This document shows positions 37,360 through 50,727 of a stretch of 64,000 bases of DNA, one piece after another. The stretch comes from Diadema setosum. Lineage: Eukaryota > Echinodermata > Echinoidea > Diadematoida > Diadematidae. A program made the translations under genes and the position numbers. Positions within the stretch are counted from its first letter, which is position 1. Every line of letters starts with the position of its first letter. Below the pieces are notes generated by a model. The model was not told where the DNA came from. It saw only the letters and a list, made by a program, of their open reading frames with translations, and did not search any database. Where the stretch lies: positions 12,324,764 through 12,388,763 of the forward strand of contig NC_092692.1 of assembly GCF_964275005.1 (NCBI RefSeq), given 5' to 3'.

Positions 37360-37725
37360 CCTTCCCCCTTACCCCTTTCCCTCTTCCCTCCCCTTCCTCT
37401 CTACCTCTTCATCCCCTCCGTGGTGCCATTCCCCCTCTCACCTTTCCCCCTCTCACCTTTCCATTCCTCTTCCTTTCCCCTCCCCTCCCCTCCCCTCCAT
37501 TTCCCTTTTCCTTCCCTTTCCGCTCCCCTCCCCCTTCCACACCACCTCTACATCTCCTCCTCCTACCCCTCGCTTCCCCACACTTCCCCACCCCTCCCTC
37601 TCCCTCCCCTCCATTTCCCCTTTCCTTCCCTTTTTACTCCCCTCCCCCTTCCCCTCCCCTTCTACTTCCCCTCCTCCTACCCCTCGCCTCCCCACCCATT
37701 CCCCTTCCCAACCCCACCCTTTCGT
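37360..37725 (+). repeat. Polypyrimidine tract, C/T-rich, with internal duplication
   Basis: About 365 bp of almost pure C+T on the plus strand. A block of about 110 bp containing CTCCATTTCCC, TTTCCTTCCCTTT, CTCCCCTCCCCCTTCC and CTCCTCCTACCCCTCG appears twice (about 37490-37570 and 37605-37690). If CPSF4 is transcribed this far, the RNA is a long CU-rich stretch. Confidence 0.85.
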
Positions 37726-38320
37726 TAGGAGTAGATACGCTACAATGCTGTGCATTGATGATTAATAATAGAGGGCTGTCATGTACCTGTAACGTCACTG
37801 ATCATTCTGGAAGCACACAACTTCCGTCTGTCGGGAGATGTCTACAATACTCAATTGACAAAGTGGGATCAAGGAGATGACAAGGAGTCTGAATATCAGC
37901 CTTCCCGTTTAAGGATCATCACAGTTCACCTACCTGTGTATGGGCAGCAGTGACCTGACATAAGACTAGTTGCAGTATCAGCAGAGACTTCCAGGACTAG
38001 ACCCAGTGGTTCTGTGATTTAAACAATGCTCAAATCTGGTACCTGATGACTTCAGGTACTTGTTTCTGTTTCCCTTGTTGTTGATACTTGGAGAGCAATC
38101 AGGAAATACACAATTGTATGGCCTGGAGAACTGAAGTGCTTACATGTAGATCCCGTTGGTTACTGGCAGAATCCTTGCTGCCTGGGCAGAGGTTTTCAGT
38201 TCTTCTGCATTGCAAAAGCAAAACAGATACCAGGGCTCTGTGAATGTAACTTTACAATTATTTGCAAAAGGGTGTCAGTTTGCTCCATTATACATGGCCA
38301 ACATGGAATGCCATATTGGA

Positions 38321-38514
38321 TACTGTATAAGTTGTTATTTTCGCGAATCACTGTAGGACCACGAATTCAACAGCAAACGAAAATGTCATCCATGTGCTGG
38401 TGTAATAGTGCATTAACAACAGCTTCGTGTCGGGAAAACAACATCTCATGAAAATGTCCATGACCTCCTCATTTGTGAAAATATCAGTACGCAAAAATAA
38501 AAGCTTATACAGTA
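38321..38514. mobile_element. MITE of the TACTGTA/TTTTCGCG family, copy 2
   Basis: TACTGTATAAGTTGTTATTT at 38321 is inverted as TACTGTATAAGCTTTTATTT at 38514. Both continue into T(T/G)CG-type sequence. Length is about 194 bp, with TA ends. Confidence 0.7.
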
Positions 38515-40178
38515 ACAGCCAACAGCCATGTCATTTGCAAGGGGACTCCTGAAATCACTGACAGCATGGTGTGGAGGATCTCGTTCAGGATATTTGCCAC
38601 TCGTAGAAGTGGCATCTTCTGTACACCTTGAATGTGGATGGAGAAAACATTGCTCCCTGCACTGCCTTGCTGACACATTCCTATCATTTTGAGCATCGGA
38701 CGCAGGCAGGTGCTGTAAAGGGTAGTCATGTTACTGCAATTATTGTTTGTTTGTTTGTTTGTTGGGGTTTGTTTGTTTTTGTTTTTTGCTTTTCTCCATC
38801 ATTTTACTGCTTAAAAAAACCCCCAAACAAACATATAGGATAGGAAATCGTTTTTTTTTTTTTTTTTTTTTTTTCAAATCATTTGTTTTTGTGCAACCAA
38901 CACTGACACAAACAACTTGATTTTGTTTTTGTTCTAGGGGCAATAGAAATAATGCCCTGCAAAAAGAAAATATGCAAATAGACAATTGGATGAAAATAAA
39001 TGAATAAAAGAATTTAAAACATAAACAATACAACAAATTGCAATTGAGTAGAGTCCCTATGACATCATGCACTCGAGTAACTGTTTTGCCTGTGTAGGTG
39101 TGTGCATTTAAATCTTGTGACTATCCAAAGCAAACCTAGATGCATATGTCCAAATTATCCAAATTTTGGCATCAGGTAATAATGCCACTTACTCACTCAG
39201 GATTACAGCACAGTTTCAAGATAGTTGAAGTACAGATGTATTACATGAAATGTTTTAATGTCACATCCAAAACTTCAATTTGTCTGTGGCAGTTCAAATA
39301 TCTATATTTCTGTCAGATGTGAATTTATTGACCAAAGCAAGGTGCCAAAATTCAAACCACTGCAGCTTTTCATCTGAGGTTTGTTGAAGCATTTCAGGGG
39401 TCAGTTGGTGCAGATGTGTGCACATGTTCACACTACTTTTCACGTCTGTTGTGGTAGGACTATAATTTCTAGTATGCACATACACTTTATAGATAAAAAT
39501 TGAATGACAGTAGAATTCACAATTTAAAGCTCTAATAGCTGCCGCCCATCTATGGCAGCCACCTGGTGGTGAATTTGTCCCCAACACTAGTAACAGCTAC
39601 ATACAAATGTTACAGTCTAGCACCCTTTGTCTAAAAGCAAGGCCATGTAACGGCACTTTCACTTCCCCTCTAAAAATGTGCGAGATTGTAACACACAACT
39701 TTAATAAAATACGTTGGGTATGCCAGCCTTGAAAAGGCAGAAAATGTGATGAAATATTTTTTGGCTCATCACGGAAATACGAGTGTCGTCTTACAATGCA
39801 GTGTCAGGAATATTAAATCACCAATGTGCTTCATTTTCTACTTGACGGTACACTGGGTGCTGCTGAAAGACACCATCAGCCTAGAAAAATTTTGTTGAAC
39901 TGGTTTGGGGTTTGCTTAGGGGTGTGGCTGTAGTAATTTGAATGTTGCAATGGAGAAATTTCAGAATTGTTGAATGCTTAAATGTGAAGGATTGTCATAA
40001 AACTTTGTTGCATATAGCTTTTCAGAAAAGCTGTGTGTTATTCATCATGTACACTGTTCCAGTTCCTGTGTATATGTGGTAAGATCGAGAGTTTTCAGCG
40101 ACAGTCAGTGGGGCGCGGCTCATATTTCCAAGTCAAGCGCACCATGAAAATCCCACGACTAGCCAGTTGGCTTGAGTT

Positions 40179-40362
40179 CTGGGGGGCATTTCATGAAGGA
40201 ACTTGTCGGATAAAATGTCTGACAAGTCAATTATGTCCGACAAGTTCAGAGGAAATCAGCCAATCAGACTAAAGAATTTCTCAAAACTTGTCGGATATAA
40301 TTGACTTGTCACTAACCCTTAGATATTTTATTCGACAAGTTCCTTCATGAAATACCCCCCAG
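40179..40362. mobile_element. Palindromic MITE with CTGGGGGG ends
   Basis: CTGGGGGGCATTTCATGAAG at the left matches, inverted, CTGGGGGGTATTTCATGAAG at the right. Both arms continue with GAACTTGTCGxATAAAAT, and further CTTGTC/GACAAG palindromes lie inside. It is about 184 bp, with no coding capacity and no clear target duplication. Confidence 0.7.
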
Positions 40363-40719
40363 AGCACTCTTTTACCAGCTGGTTACAAGACCCAAGAGGC
40401 TCAGTGGGTAATAGAATAACATGTATTCCTTGGCATCCTGCCACAACTCGGAGGCAAGTGGATTATGTAATGCACCAAATTTCCTTGTACAATGTGAGCT
40501 GGCATCAAACAAAATATCATCCACTGCTCCTTCTGTGCTATGGAATACCAATAGTTTTGCAACCTGGATTGAGGATCCAAAACAATTGCCTTCCACATAT
40601 CTTACCAGTTAAAGGGAACCGTGATATAAGAAGATTAAAAAAAAAAAAGGAAATGTAGTAAGATTGAAGAATGTCGTCAACTGTTGATGCACAGAATATG
40701 ATCGAGTGGGAAGTCGTTC

Positions 40720-41205
40720 TACAGTGTACATGGGCATTTCCATGTAAAAGGATACATTTCAGTGATATCAGGTTATATTCTGTTTCTAATGTGCAATACC
40801 CCCAATACAGACTGACAAAACTCATATTTTCGTCAGTCCCTAGAACGTACGTTCACTACTAAGTCTAGAAATGGTATAAAACAGTGTTCAATAGATTTTG
40901 AGGGCTGTTATCATCTTTTCTATCAAATACAAAGCCATCCAGTTGCAAAACAACAAATTTCCAAAGATCATTTATTATTTTACATTATGTTAGTACATAC
41001 AAGATGTCGGTGCATTGTAACATACGTTCACATAAATTCTAACATATTGCTTGTTTGAAGCAATTTTTGGGCAAAGTAATCTCTCATTAAAGTGTTCTCA
41101 AAGATCATATTGTATTTAGGGGTAATGCACATTGGAAACAGAAAATAAAGCAACATCCCTGAAATGTACCCCTTTACCTTGGAAATACCCACATGTAATT
41201 CTAAA
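40720..41205. repeat. Inverted repeat, arms about 95 bp
   Basis: The left arm (about 40725-40815), with GGATACATTTCAGTGAT, TTCTGTTTCTAATGTGC and AATACCCC, matches the complement of about 41105-41200 (GGGTACATTTCAGGGAT, TTCTGTTTCCAATGTGC, ATTACCCC). Arms are about 80% identical by eye. It is probably a non-autonomous DNA transposon, with ends not defined. Confidence 0.55.
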
Positions 41206-42110
41206 CACACATTCACTCTTCAGGCAAGGCACAGATCACAGTGCAAGTGGTCAAGAGGTGGGGTAACTTATACAGAACTACAAGTAAGGACCCATTCTAA
41301 TTTCACCTATGTAGGTACAAGTATTACCTTCACTGTACTTGCTTTGCTACATGTACCATGGTCACCAAATTGTTGACACACACAATCTCTTGGTATGTCT
41401 TGCCAGTTCTGGTCATAAAGTAGTGGATCAATCTGATGAAGTTTCTCCAGAATCATGACCACAAATGGTAGCATCGAGAAGATGGTGCCCGTTTTACCAC
41501 TCTAGATACAGTACCCGATTGTATGTGATTTCATGTGTAATGGAATAAATATGCATGTGTATAGGCAACATTCGTTGTATAATGTGGTTACAAACATTCT
41601 TTCCTTGTCCTCGTGGTATGTAGTTTGTGTGTGTTTGTGTGTGTTTGTGTGCAGTTATGGGTGCATGCATGTGAATGTAATATAAATTGGATTACAGAAT
41701 GCAAGTACATTGTTCCAAAATTGTTAATCTGTTCATATGGCTACATACAGATGGAACATACCGGTAACAAGTGGCTTTTCCTTATGCAATAACAATGCCC
41801 TCATGGTATGTAGTTTGTGTGTTTGTGTGTGTGTGTGTGTATATATGTGTGTGTGAGTATGTGTTTGCAGTTATGTATGGGTTACAGAATTGCTATCGGG
41901 TAAATGAACATAACCAACATGGCTTTTCCTCATGCAGTAACAATGCCCCCATTATTATAATTATGTAAAACTAAATGGCAGTGAAATCCCACATTCTGCA
42001 CACCCTACACTCTCTCTCCACACTGCTCCTCGACTGCCAGCCACAGCACAACAGACACAACATAATTTTATTGACATGGATGGTGGACTTTTGCTGTCCG
42101 TGTTGATTAA

Positions 42111-42493
42111 TGTACAGTTCTGGTTGAGGTGAGGATTTAGCTTTTAACATTTTGCAAAATATTCAGAAACAACTCTATGAGATGTCAAAAAGCATACAAT
42201 TCTAAGGGGAATCAAAAGTTTATCTGATGAAAATCAGTTTTGAAATGACTAAGATATCCAAAACAAGGTGAAACAAAGAGATCCTAATAAAAGACGTGGC
42301 CTCTCACCTTTTATTGTTATCACTTTTTTTTTTTGTTGATATCTCAGCCATTTGACACCGATTTTCATCAAATAAACGTTAAATCCTTCTTAAAATTACA
42401 CACTCTTTCATATTTCATGAGGTTCCTCATTATCTCACTTGGGAATGTTATACACGTAACACCTGAATCCACACCTCAACCAGTACTGTACAG
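42111..42493. mobile_element. MITE with ACAGTxCTGGTTGAGGTG ends
   Basis: TGTACAGTTCTGGTTGAGGT at 42111 is matched, inverted, by TGTACAGTACTGGTTGAGGT ending at 42493; both continue G(A/T)GGATT(T/C)AG. The inside has inverted TTTATCTGATGAAAAT / ATTTTCATCAAATAAA blocks. It is about 383 bp, non-coding. Confidence 0.65.
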
Positions 42494-42702
42494 TCCCTTT
42501 AAGCCATCTCTGCTCGTTGGTTTGCTGCTTTACTCATGGTCCATGTTAAAAACTACACACAAACAAAAACGTTAACACGTACTACATACACTCCATGAAC
42601 ATCCACACACACACACACACTTTTACATATTTATGCATACAGTAGTACAGACCCATACACAGGCCATTTTATAATCTTATCTTTATCATCCAAGTACAAC
42701 TT

Positions 42703-42897
42703 TACTGTAAAACCAGAAATTTTCGCAAGCATGAGACCTTTGCAAATTTCTTGAGGAAAGAAGCTTCCCAAAAGTCAAATGCATGTAAAAATTCACCAGA
42801 TCCGTATGTTACAAGTACATGTAGCATACTCATAAATTTTTCGGTGGTCGGCAATTCAGGAAAGTTTCATGCCGCGGATATTTGTGGCTTTACAGTA
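42703..42897. mobile_element. MITE of the TACTGTA/TTTTCGCG family, copy 3
   Basis: TACTGTAAAACCAGAAATTT at 42703 pairs with the complement of TTTGTGGCTTTACAGTA at 42881-42897. The left end continues TTCGC and the right CCGCGG. Length is about 195 bp with TA ends. Confidence 0.65.
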
Positions 42898-45800
42898 TTC
42901 TATTGAATACAAAAAAACAACTAAATGCAGTACACTATTGAAGAGACAGGAAATCTGAACTTCTCCATGGAACAAATCACATTATTTATTGTCCATTTGC
43001 CTGTAACATAACCACTGTAGCAAACACAGTGACATTGGCAATTATACCAGTAGCAATAATGCAATAAATCACATGCAATGTGCACATATGCCTTTTTTCT
43101 TCAAAGAGAAAACATGACATTTTACTATTGAAGATGTCAGCAATACCTCAGTATTGAAACTTTAGATTAATTTCTCATATTGAATATTTACCATCAAATT
43201 CAAGTTCGTATGTTTTTTACACATCTTGGGACTGCAAAATCATCAGACACACAGGAAGACAATTTAAAGGATACAAATCAAAAGAGGGAAGATGGGGTAA
43301 ACAAATATATTGCCAAAGATTATCCTCTAGAAACTGTAACACACCTCACTACAGCATTTGATTGACTTTTCTTTTTAAAAGCAAATCTCTACTTTGGAGT
43401 GTATGATACGCAAATCACATGAAGTGATATGTTTCAATGTCATGCATGTAATGAGCACTCAAAAATGAAAAACAAACATGATTTATGGTTAGAACTCAGC
43501 TACACAGGGAGACGTCTGTTGATGTAACAATGACATACCTTTTAATAGAGATCAAAGAATCTGGAAAGGAAAAGATCAAACAATCCCAAACCGAAGAGTG
43601 CTTGGTAGGATACTTTCGATAATGGCCACAAAAAAAGAAAAACACATAGACTTCCCAGTTCTTACTAATCTGCCATCAGAATTCCAAAGAAAATGTCATG
43701 ATGTCAATTTAACAAATACACTGTACCTGAAAGGAAAGCTTGCATCCTTAGGAACAAAGTCGGATCTTAATCACAGGAGCAACATGCCAACAAAGAGGAT
43801 TAAGTCTCTATGTGCGTGTGTGTGCTTGAGGAAGTTTTGGTGCCTGACAAAATGAACTGTTGGTGCAATATGCAGTCTTGCATTCTGTAAAACATTCACA
43901 CTTAAATGCAGTTTTGATATTTTTCCCCAATAAAGCTTTGTCCCTTCAACGTCAGTTTACATACCCCTAGAAAGCTGGGCTCAAGAAAAGAAAAAAAAAA
44001 ATGAATGAGTACATGGGTAAGAGTATAAAAACAACAGAGCAAAAATTTATGCTCAATAACTTGGATGTGAATATCCAATTCTCTCTCAGTCATAAGTTTT
44101 ACATCATCACGGAGGAACCAACAAAGCAATCATGCTTTGCATCATCTGAAACGATAAAATAGGTGGCTATGTCGATATCACCATTAAACTTGCTTTTTTG
44201 ATGCCACATTTCCCCTTTTCCCATCTTCTTGTACATGTACCTCTGCATTACAAGTAGCCCAGCTTGTAACCTTTTTGGTGTGCTACATCACATAGCAAAG
44301 AATATGTATGAACACACATTATATACATTCCTTTCAAATTTTGCTACTTACAAGAATATGCAACATGGCACAAAGGAGGTAGATCTGATGCCCTTATCAT
44401 CTGTAGAACTGCATTATTTTGTTGCCAAACTTTCTTACTCACTTGATCCCATTAATGAAACTGAGGCCACTTACACATGTGATCTAGTTCAAAACGTCAT
44501 CTGAAAATGACAATATGTACAAAGCTCTCCTCATCTAGAAGTGTCAGAAACCCATTCAAACAAGACGAAAATGAAAATTCTTCACCTTTGCGCTTACAAT
44601 GCCAACATGCTAGGGGAGGAGACTGAATATTCTAATCTAGCGAAAATATGATGAGCAAAATGTGAAATGGAACAGAAGACGAGTACATGTCTGAAAGCCA
44701 AGGGACAGGCTTTGACAAAGGATTCAAAAGGGAGGGAGGCATGAAAGTTCTCCAGAGTGACTTATCATGCACAAAATAAGATAGTCTACAGGGCAAAATG
44801 AAAAATGTGCAATTCAATAATTTGGGCCGTGTGGAGGTATGAAACGTTAAGATGAAATGAGGATGATTGTTGACAGATGCTGTTCTCATCATGCTAATAA
44901 TGCACACTAGTAACGTAATACAACTTGACGGAAAGTTTCTTGTGGCTTTCTGGTCTGAGATAATTCCATGCACAACTACATGTAACTTTTATCCACTTTA
45001 TGCACACTTACATAACATGAAAAAGGCAAGACTTGTAGTCATTTAAATGTAAAGTACAGAGCTCTGCATCATTAAACCTCACAGTGGTGGCTAGTACTAT
45101 ACATGCCATATATTTTGCAACTCTGGACTTGTTAGACATTTTCACTTGTGGATGAATTCACGATCAAGAACCGCAATGATGGAATGAGAAAGAAGTATTA
45201 TCACTTTCAAGAGAAAAATTGACAACTTCCCACCTTAGATACAATATAAGACACATTTGTGTTATGGGAAGCAATATTTTTGCCGGGTGCTAATTTCATG
45301 AAAATTGGTCAACTTATTAGTCAACAAAATAAAAATAAAAGCAGCAAAACATACCACATATACAGGACACCTCCACATGTACTTGTAACCAATCACCATG
45401 AAACCATTATAAAGTCACAGAACATCAATTTCTCATTTTGGTAGACTTTCAGCAAAGGGGCTATCCACCAGAAAAACACAATCTTAAAACTGAAACATTT
45501 TTTGACAACTAAATAAAAACAGAAGGTATTTGAAACATCAACTTCCACATTAAGAACAGATCTTTATATTCTTATTTTCAGCCAAATCACCTAATTTTGC
45601 TAATTTTTCAGCTCTCATATCTGTGACTTGATTAGGGAAGCATAGTGATGGGTCATATACATTACCCATACATTTCTTGGTGCACATTAAACTAGCAACC
45701 CCAGCTAATATTTCACCTTAACTTAACTACAATCAGCTGATAATGTAAGTCTAGTACTCCTTTATCAATTCATTAACAAAAGTTACAATTGAACATTCCC

Positions 45801-47404
45801 TTTTTCGTAAATTCAATGTCTGCATCAGATCTCCCCCCTTTTACATTTTCCCGGTAACTGTTCATGACTATACCACACTTGACAGAATTCTGCTATTTGT
45901 TTGAATAGTTATAAAACTTTTTAAAAAATGTCAAACTTTGTTAAACAATATCAAACTTGATTTCTACAATAACAACCTTGTTTTCTACCTGATGTACCCT
46001 TGTATTAAAGGAATTATTTGGACTATCATGCCTTAATCTCATCATTTGATTGAGAGCTGTTGTATTCTAAACACATTGCAGAAAACTATCCTTTAGCCTG
46101 GAACCAATTACCTTAATCTACGGATCACAAGTCTACTAATTTCATCTTTGCATGGTCGTAGATACATTAAAAACGTGTTGTTGCTTTACATTGCATATTG
46201 TTCTCCAAGAATGAAACTACAAAATAATCATGCAGGGATAGACAGATGACTATCTATCAGCTGGGATGACCCACCACTACGTGGCAGATGGATTCAAGTG
46301 ACATAAACAGGGCAAAGATATAGGCAAACTACTCAACATACATATCTTCATGAAGCAATATTCCCCCCAAGAAAAAGAAAGAATTACACCTCTTCATATT
46401 TCTCAAAGAAGTCCTTCAGATGTACAGATTCACAACAAATTCTATACAAATTACATGTGTCATATGATTGTCTCGCACTGTTCTGCCGATACCAAATCTA
46501 ATCATGACAGAAACAAAGTATGACATAAGTTCAAAGATGCATACAACTCGCTACAATGTTCCTATCAAAGATGGACATTATGACCTTCCTCATAAACATA
46601 CCTGTTTGTAGAAGTGGTACGCTGATCTCTGCATTAAAACATCTTTCACAACTGCTGCTCAAAAAGGAGATAAAAGACTTGATATCACATATTTCACGCA
46701 AAAAAAAAAAAAAAGGGTAAATGCTCTTTTCGATGTGTATTTCCTGAAGGTTATTGGATGTCACATTTAAATTTGGACTATACGCAGCAGAAATGTACTT
46801 CCCAACTACTACAACAAAATACAGCAGAGGCTAACATCATCAAAAGTAGCAACATACAACAGCTACATAGGGCCTAAAAACAACTCATAATTGCACTGTC
46901 AAACTTATATTCACAGGTCAAGTAGAGAGAGATTTCAAAATGTTTTTCTTCGACCCTGATCAAAGTGATTTTCTCTGGGTGCATTATGAACAGAAAAACA
47001 AGAATGATAAGTTCTTCATAAAAGACTTATCGAAATAGGAATGGTTTCAATCCACACAAAAGTACCCACCCTGGTGTGTGCCCTACTTTGACTAGAAGCA
47101 AAGAAAGTTGATTATTTTTACAAAGGGGGGAACTTTTTTACTTATCTTTAGAGATTAGAGTTTTTAACTTTTGGCCGACTTTGTTTTGCATTGTCTCAGG
47201 TTGGATGACAACGTTCTAGAGATGCACAATCGCTCACACATATTAATATATAACCTATCAATAGTTCGAAGCCTTGATTTCCATTCACGCAGATATGATC
47301 TACACACATCACAGTCGATCAACTCAATGTCAAATGACATTACACAACTGCTGAGGTTGATAGCTGGGACAAGCCATTATTCTTAGTTTCTGAGATTCAA
47401 GTTT

Positions 47405-48507
47405 CTAACCTATGTGAGGTAACGATGCTCCAGAGTCCCACCAAGAAACTGACGCTGCTACTCCCTTCAGGGCTGCCAAACGGAAGTGTACAACATCATC
47501 TACAGCTGGAGAAATGAAAAGAGACAGGCAATCATGGTAAAATAAAGTCAACTTGAGTATGTAAAGAACAGTAATGTTCACATCAATATCCACTTTTAAA
47601 ACAATGGGCTTACTCTCTTAGAGTCAGTGCTTGATGGCTAGCTTTCCATTTGTAGTTCTTGATTATTTTGTTATACTTTCCGCATGTTTTCAACAAAAAT
47701 GAAATGTGATTTTATGCTTTTTTCTTAGTTTCACTGACCATTTTTTTGTGTTTTTTTTTTTTTTTTGGTGGATTTCAATTCACAATAAGAACTTGATAAC
47801 CTTCCCACCTATTTGGAGATGTACATGTACAAGGAAATCAAAATAGACAAGCATAACTATCTGTTCACTTCTGTTGAAGGCAAATCCTTATGATCCTTTG
47901 AGGAAAAGTCCATAAAATTGGCTATGGTGAAATTGAAGATTTGTTTAGCCAAGCCATACAGAAGTGCTCACAAAGGGTCTATAAAATCATGCTGATAAAA
48001 CTAATCAAGTTCTGATCATGTATAGCTGTAACATTCACATGTTGGAAATTACTTTACAAACAGGGAAAAGGAAAGAGATTGATATGCAGAGATAAATATT
48101 GTAAATACTTTCTAAAGTTTTCTGAAAAGAAAAAACCCAAAGAAATAAAAAGCATTCCAACAAACCCACTGATACATGAAGAATGAAAAAAAAACAAAAA
48201 AAAACACCAACGCACATTTAGAGGGCATTACAGATTCAACAAACAATGTGTCAATCTAGACTGGCATAACATGTAGAGAGGTACCTGTGGAGGTATGTAA
48301 AAAGAACCATGTTCCATTGTCGGTAATCACTTCACGCAGGAAAAACCCAAGCCATGACACAGTGCGGCTTTGAGATGTCTCTGACTCTTTACTCTCCATG
48401 GCAAATCCTTCGCCGCTACAGCCAGGCGCTTGGCTCGCATTATATAAGCGCTTACACAGTACTTGGGCATTACCGTTCGTGCCATACCTCAGCACTAGGG
48501 TAAGCAA
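47405..48507 (-). other. Two unexplained minus-strand frames, possible exons or repeat
   Basis: The frame at 48256-48507 (minus) reads ...ESKESETSQSRTVSWLGFF..., and a second at 47407-47509, after a TTTCATTTCTCCAG-type acceptor, reads ...VDDVVHFRLAALKGVAAS.... A possible donor (CACAGGTACC) ends the first. No family was recognised. A GCGCTTATATAATGCG stretch near 48430-48455 looks repeat-derived. Either an unannotated minor gene or mobile-element debris is possible. Confidence 0.2.
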
Positions 48508-49984
48508 TGGAATATTTGATATCTTTTATCTACATACAAACAGTACTCCCTTGCTGTCTGTTTCAAAACGTGAGGTTGGGGGAACTTTATGGGCAGGAGT
48601 CACATTAGGCCTGATATTGTCAGGATAATTTGCATTTAAATCAAGCAAAAATTGCAAAAAGAGGGGTGTTTTTCTCATTTCTCTCTGAGGTCAAACTCTT
48701 ATGAAGGGAGTACTGTGTATCCAATTCTAGAAAATCACATGCATTACTACAGGACAAATGAAAAGGAATGGAAATGTTGTGGGGATTTTCTCATTTACCC
48801 CATTTTTTTTTTTTTTTTTTTTAAAGAAGCATGTTAGTTGTTTAAGGATGGTGGAGCATAGTTTGTTTTTCTGTGACATAACTGATTTTTATTTCATCTG
48901 AACATTTTTCCTCTTTAGAACTAAACAGGATAAGAACAATATAAGCTCTAACAATTCAAAGATGCTACTATTATGTCCTCGCATTTTTAAATGCTGAGAG
49001 TATCCCCCGGCAAATTAGACAAATGCAGTGATCAAAACTGATGGGATTTTTTTTTTCTTTGTTGTTAAATTAAACTCCCATCAAGGGGCAAAGAAGATTC
49101 AATTAGTTTTGATTTACAACCACCAAAATATGCTGCACCATCCCTCTGCACTTAAGATCAAACTGTCTTCATGCACTATCCCTTCAATCTCCCTCTTATC
49201 AACACATTCTTGCAAAATTGTATCCAGTCACAAAAATATGCAGTTTCATAAAAATGTACACTTCAATACAATGTGGCAAATTCAGATATTGCCAAATTAC
49301 TTCAACAATCGATTCCACATGTTATTGTCGGCACTTTGAAATACATGGATGTTTACATAATCCAGAGGATAAGTGCATCATTTTATGATTACAATATATG
49401 TGCACAAAAATGAAAAAATCCATACCAAATATTGTATTTTGCTGGGGTAACGATGTAACTCATTGAACCCATTTTCTGCTCCATATCTAATTTTCCTATA
49501 TTTGCACTTGAATTTCCACTGGCTGTCTTCATGTCCTTAGAGACAATAAATACATGAATGCTAAGTGAAGACATGCTTTTCTACATCAGCAATACATCAG
49601 TACAATTGGACATATCCTCTCACATGATTTGAGTATCTTAATGGCTGTAATGAATTACTACTACAAGCACTATGAGGGTATAGGCATGTGATGGGGAGCT
49701 TCCGTTGGATTAGAGTACATTATCATCTAAAAACGCTTATCACACGAGATCTTGCTTCCTGAAATGGCATGGTTATGACTGATGAAAAACTCTGTGTTTG
49801 ACATTGTGAATATTCATTTATTGACATTCAACAGTCTTCAAGTTCCAAGCACAAAGAGACTTCTTTACTTATTTTATAACAAATGATTCTGTATTCATAT
49901 TTTTGTCACTGTTTTTGCTTTTGCGTTTGGTCGTAATGTCTATAACATTAAAGCTACTCTCAGCTTGTACCAAATCATAGATCA

Positions 49985-50028
49985 AAACATAATGCCTCCG
50001 GCCACTTCGTTGGCGGAGGCATAAAAAT
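49985..50028. repeat. Repeat tail with GCCTCCG..CGGAGGC hairpin
   Basis: ATAATGCCTCCGGCCACTTC followed by GTTGGCGGAGGCATAAAAA folds into a hairpin. Such tails end many short dispersed repeats in marine invertebrate genomes. The body of the repeat was not delimited; the frame from 50027 onward may belong to it. Confidence 0.45.
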
Positions 50029-50492
50029 GTCTTTTAGTTGGATTTTAGAAATTTTCATTAATCCTGATCTCCTCTCCCTGGTAGGATACACCAGAAGATG
50101 CTGTGTTGCTCAAATAAAACAAAGCATTGTCGTCATACTAGTACCCAATGCTTCAAATCAGAAAGCAAGCTGGATGACATGGCAGTTTCTTCAAATCTCG
50201 CATGAAAGTGTCCATCACATGATGGGCATCGATCAACACGCTCCTCACTTCCACATACCTCTGATCTACGCTGGAGGGAAGTGTGTGAGGATCCAAGAAC
50301 GATTGTTGTTGTATTCTGAGCAAGTCAGAGGCGGCGCTACAGTTATGGGGCATACTGTACCTGGAGAAACATTACTCATATCAAGACACAACATTCTCAT
50401 CAAACGACAAGTGTCAAGTTTGGGTTGATTAGTACATAACAGGACATGAGATAATGCACTGGTTGATAGTATGCTATCTTGTTTGTTTTTCT

Positions 50493-50498
50493 TTTATT
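50493..50498 (-). terminator. Candidate LUC7L3 poly(A) signal
   Basis: AATAAA on the minus strand lies about 230 nt after the LUC7L3 stop codon at 50728. It is a positional candidate; no cleavage evidence. Confidence 0.35.
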
Positions 50499-50727
50499 TC
50501 CATCAGGGAGTGGGGGTATTTCTTCCTTTTTTTTTTCAGGGCTTCTCTTTGACAAACTAAAAATTATCAGGGGTAAGCTGCCCAGATAAAAATTGGATGT
50601 TTGGAATGACAGCAATGTATGGCTTTTTCATGGTCTGAAGAAATGTTGATGGCATGATGTTCTGGGACCAGAGGAAAGGGGGAGGGGTCACTCACCTGTT
50701 GCGGTAACAAGAGTCACCTTGAGGGGT

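Larger units (their letters stand above)
37057..50727. other. Convergent 3' region of CPSF4 and LUC7L3 with many repeats
   Basis: These 13.7 kb hold no gene I can recognise. The contents are 3' UTR sequence of both flanking genes, a C/T-rich tract (37360-37720), five or more inverted-repeat elements (38321, 40179, 40720, 42111, 42703), GT microsatellites near 41630-41660 and 41815-41850, long T tracts (38851-38874, 47754-47766, 48806-48822) and a repeat tail at 49990-50025. Short frames at 47405-47593 and 48256-48507 (minus) and 50027-50428 (plus) remain unexplained. Confidence 0.45.

Noticed and set aside
37230-37880. Pro/Ser-rich frames of 216 and 142 aa on the plus strand
   Set aside because: They arise from the CU-rich low-complexity tract after the CPSF4 stop and have no family resemblance.
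40375-40600. tRNA-derived SINE suggested by an AGGCTCAGTGGG A-box-like motif
   Set aside because: No B box at the proper distance, no tail and no target duplication were found.
50027-50428. 133-aa plus-strand frame
   Set aside because: It begins right at a dispersed-repeat tail, has no family resemblance, and an antisense frame of similar quality overlaps it. It was left as an unexplained frame, not a gene.
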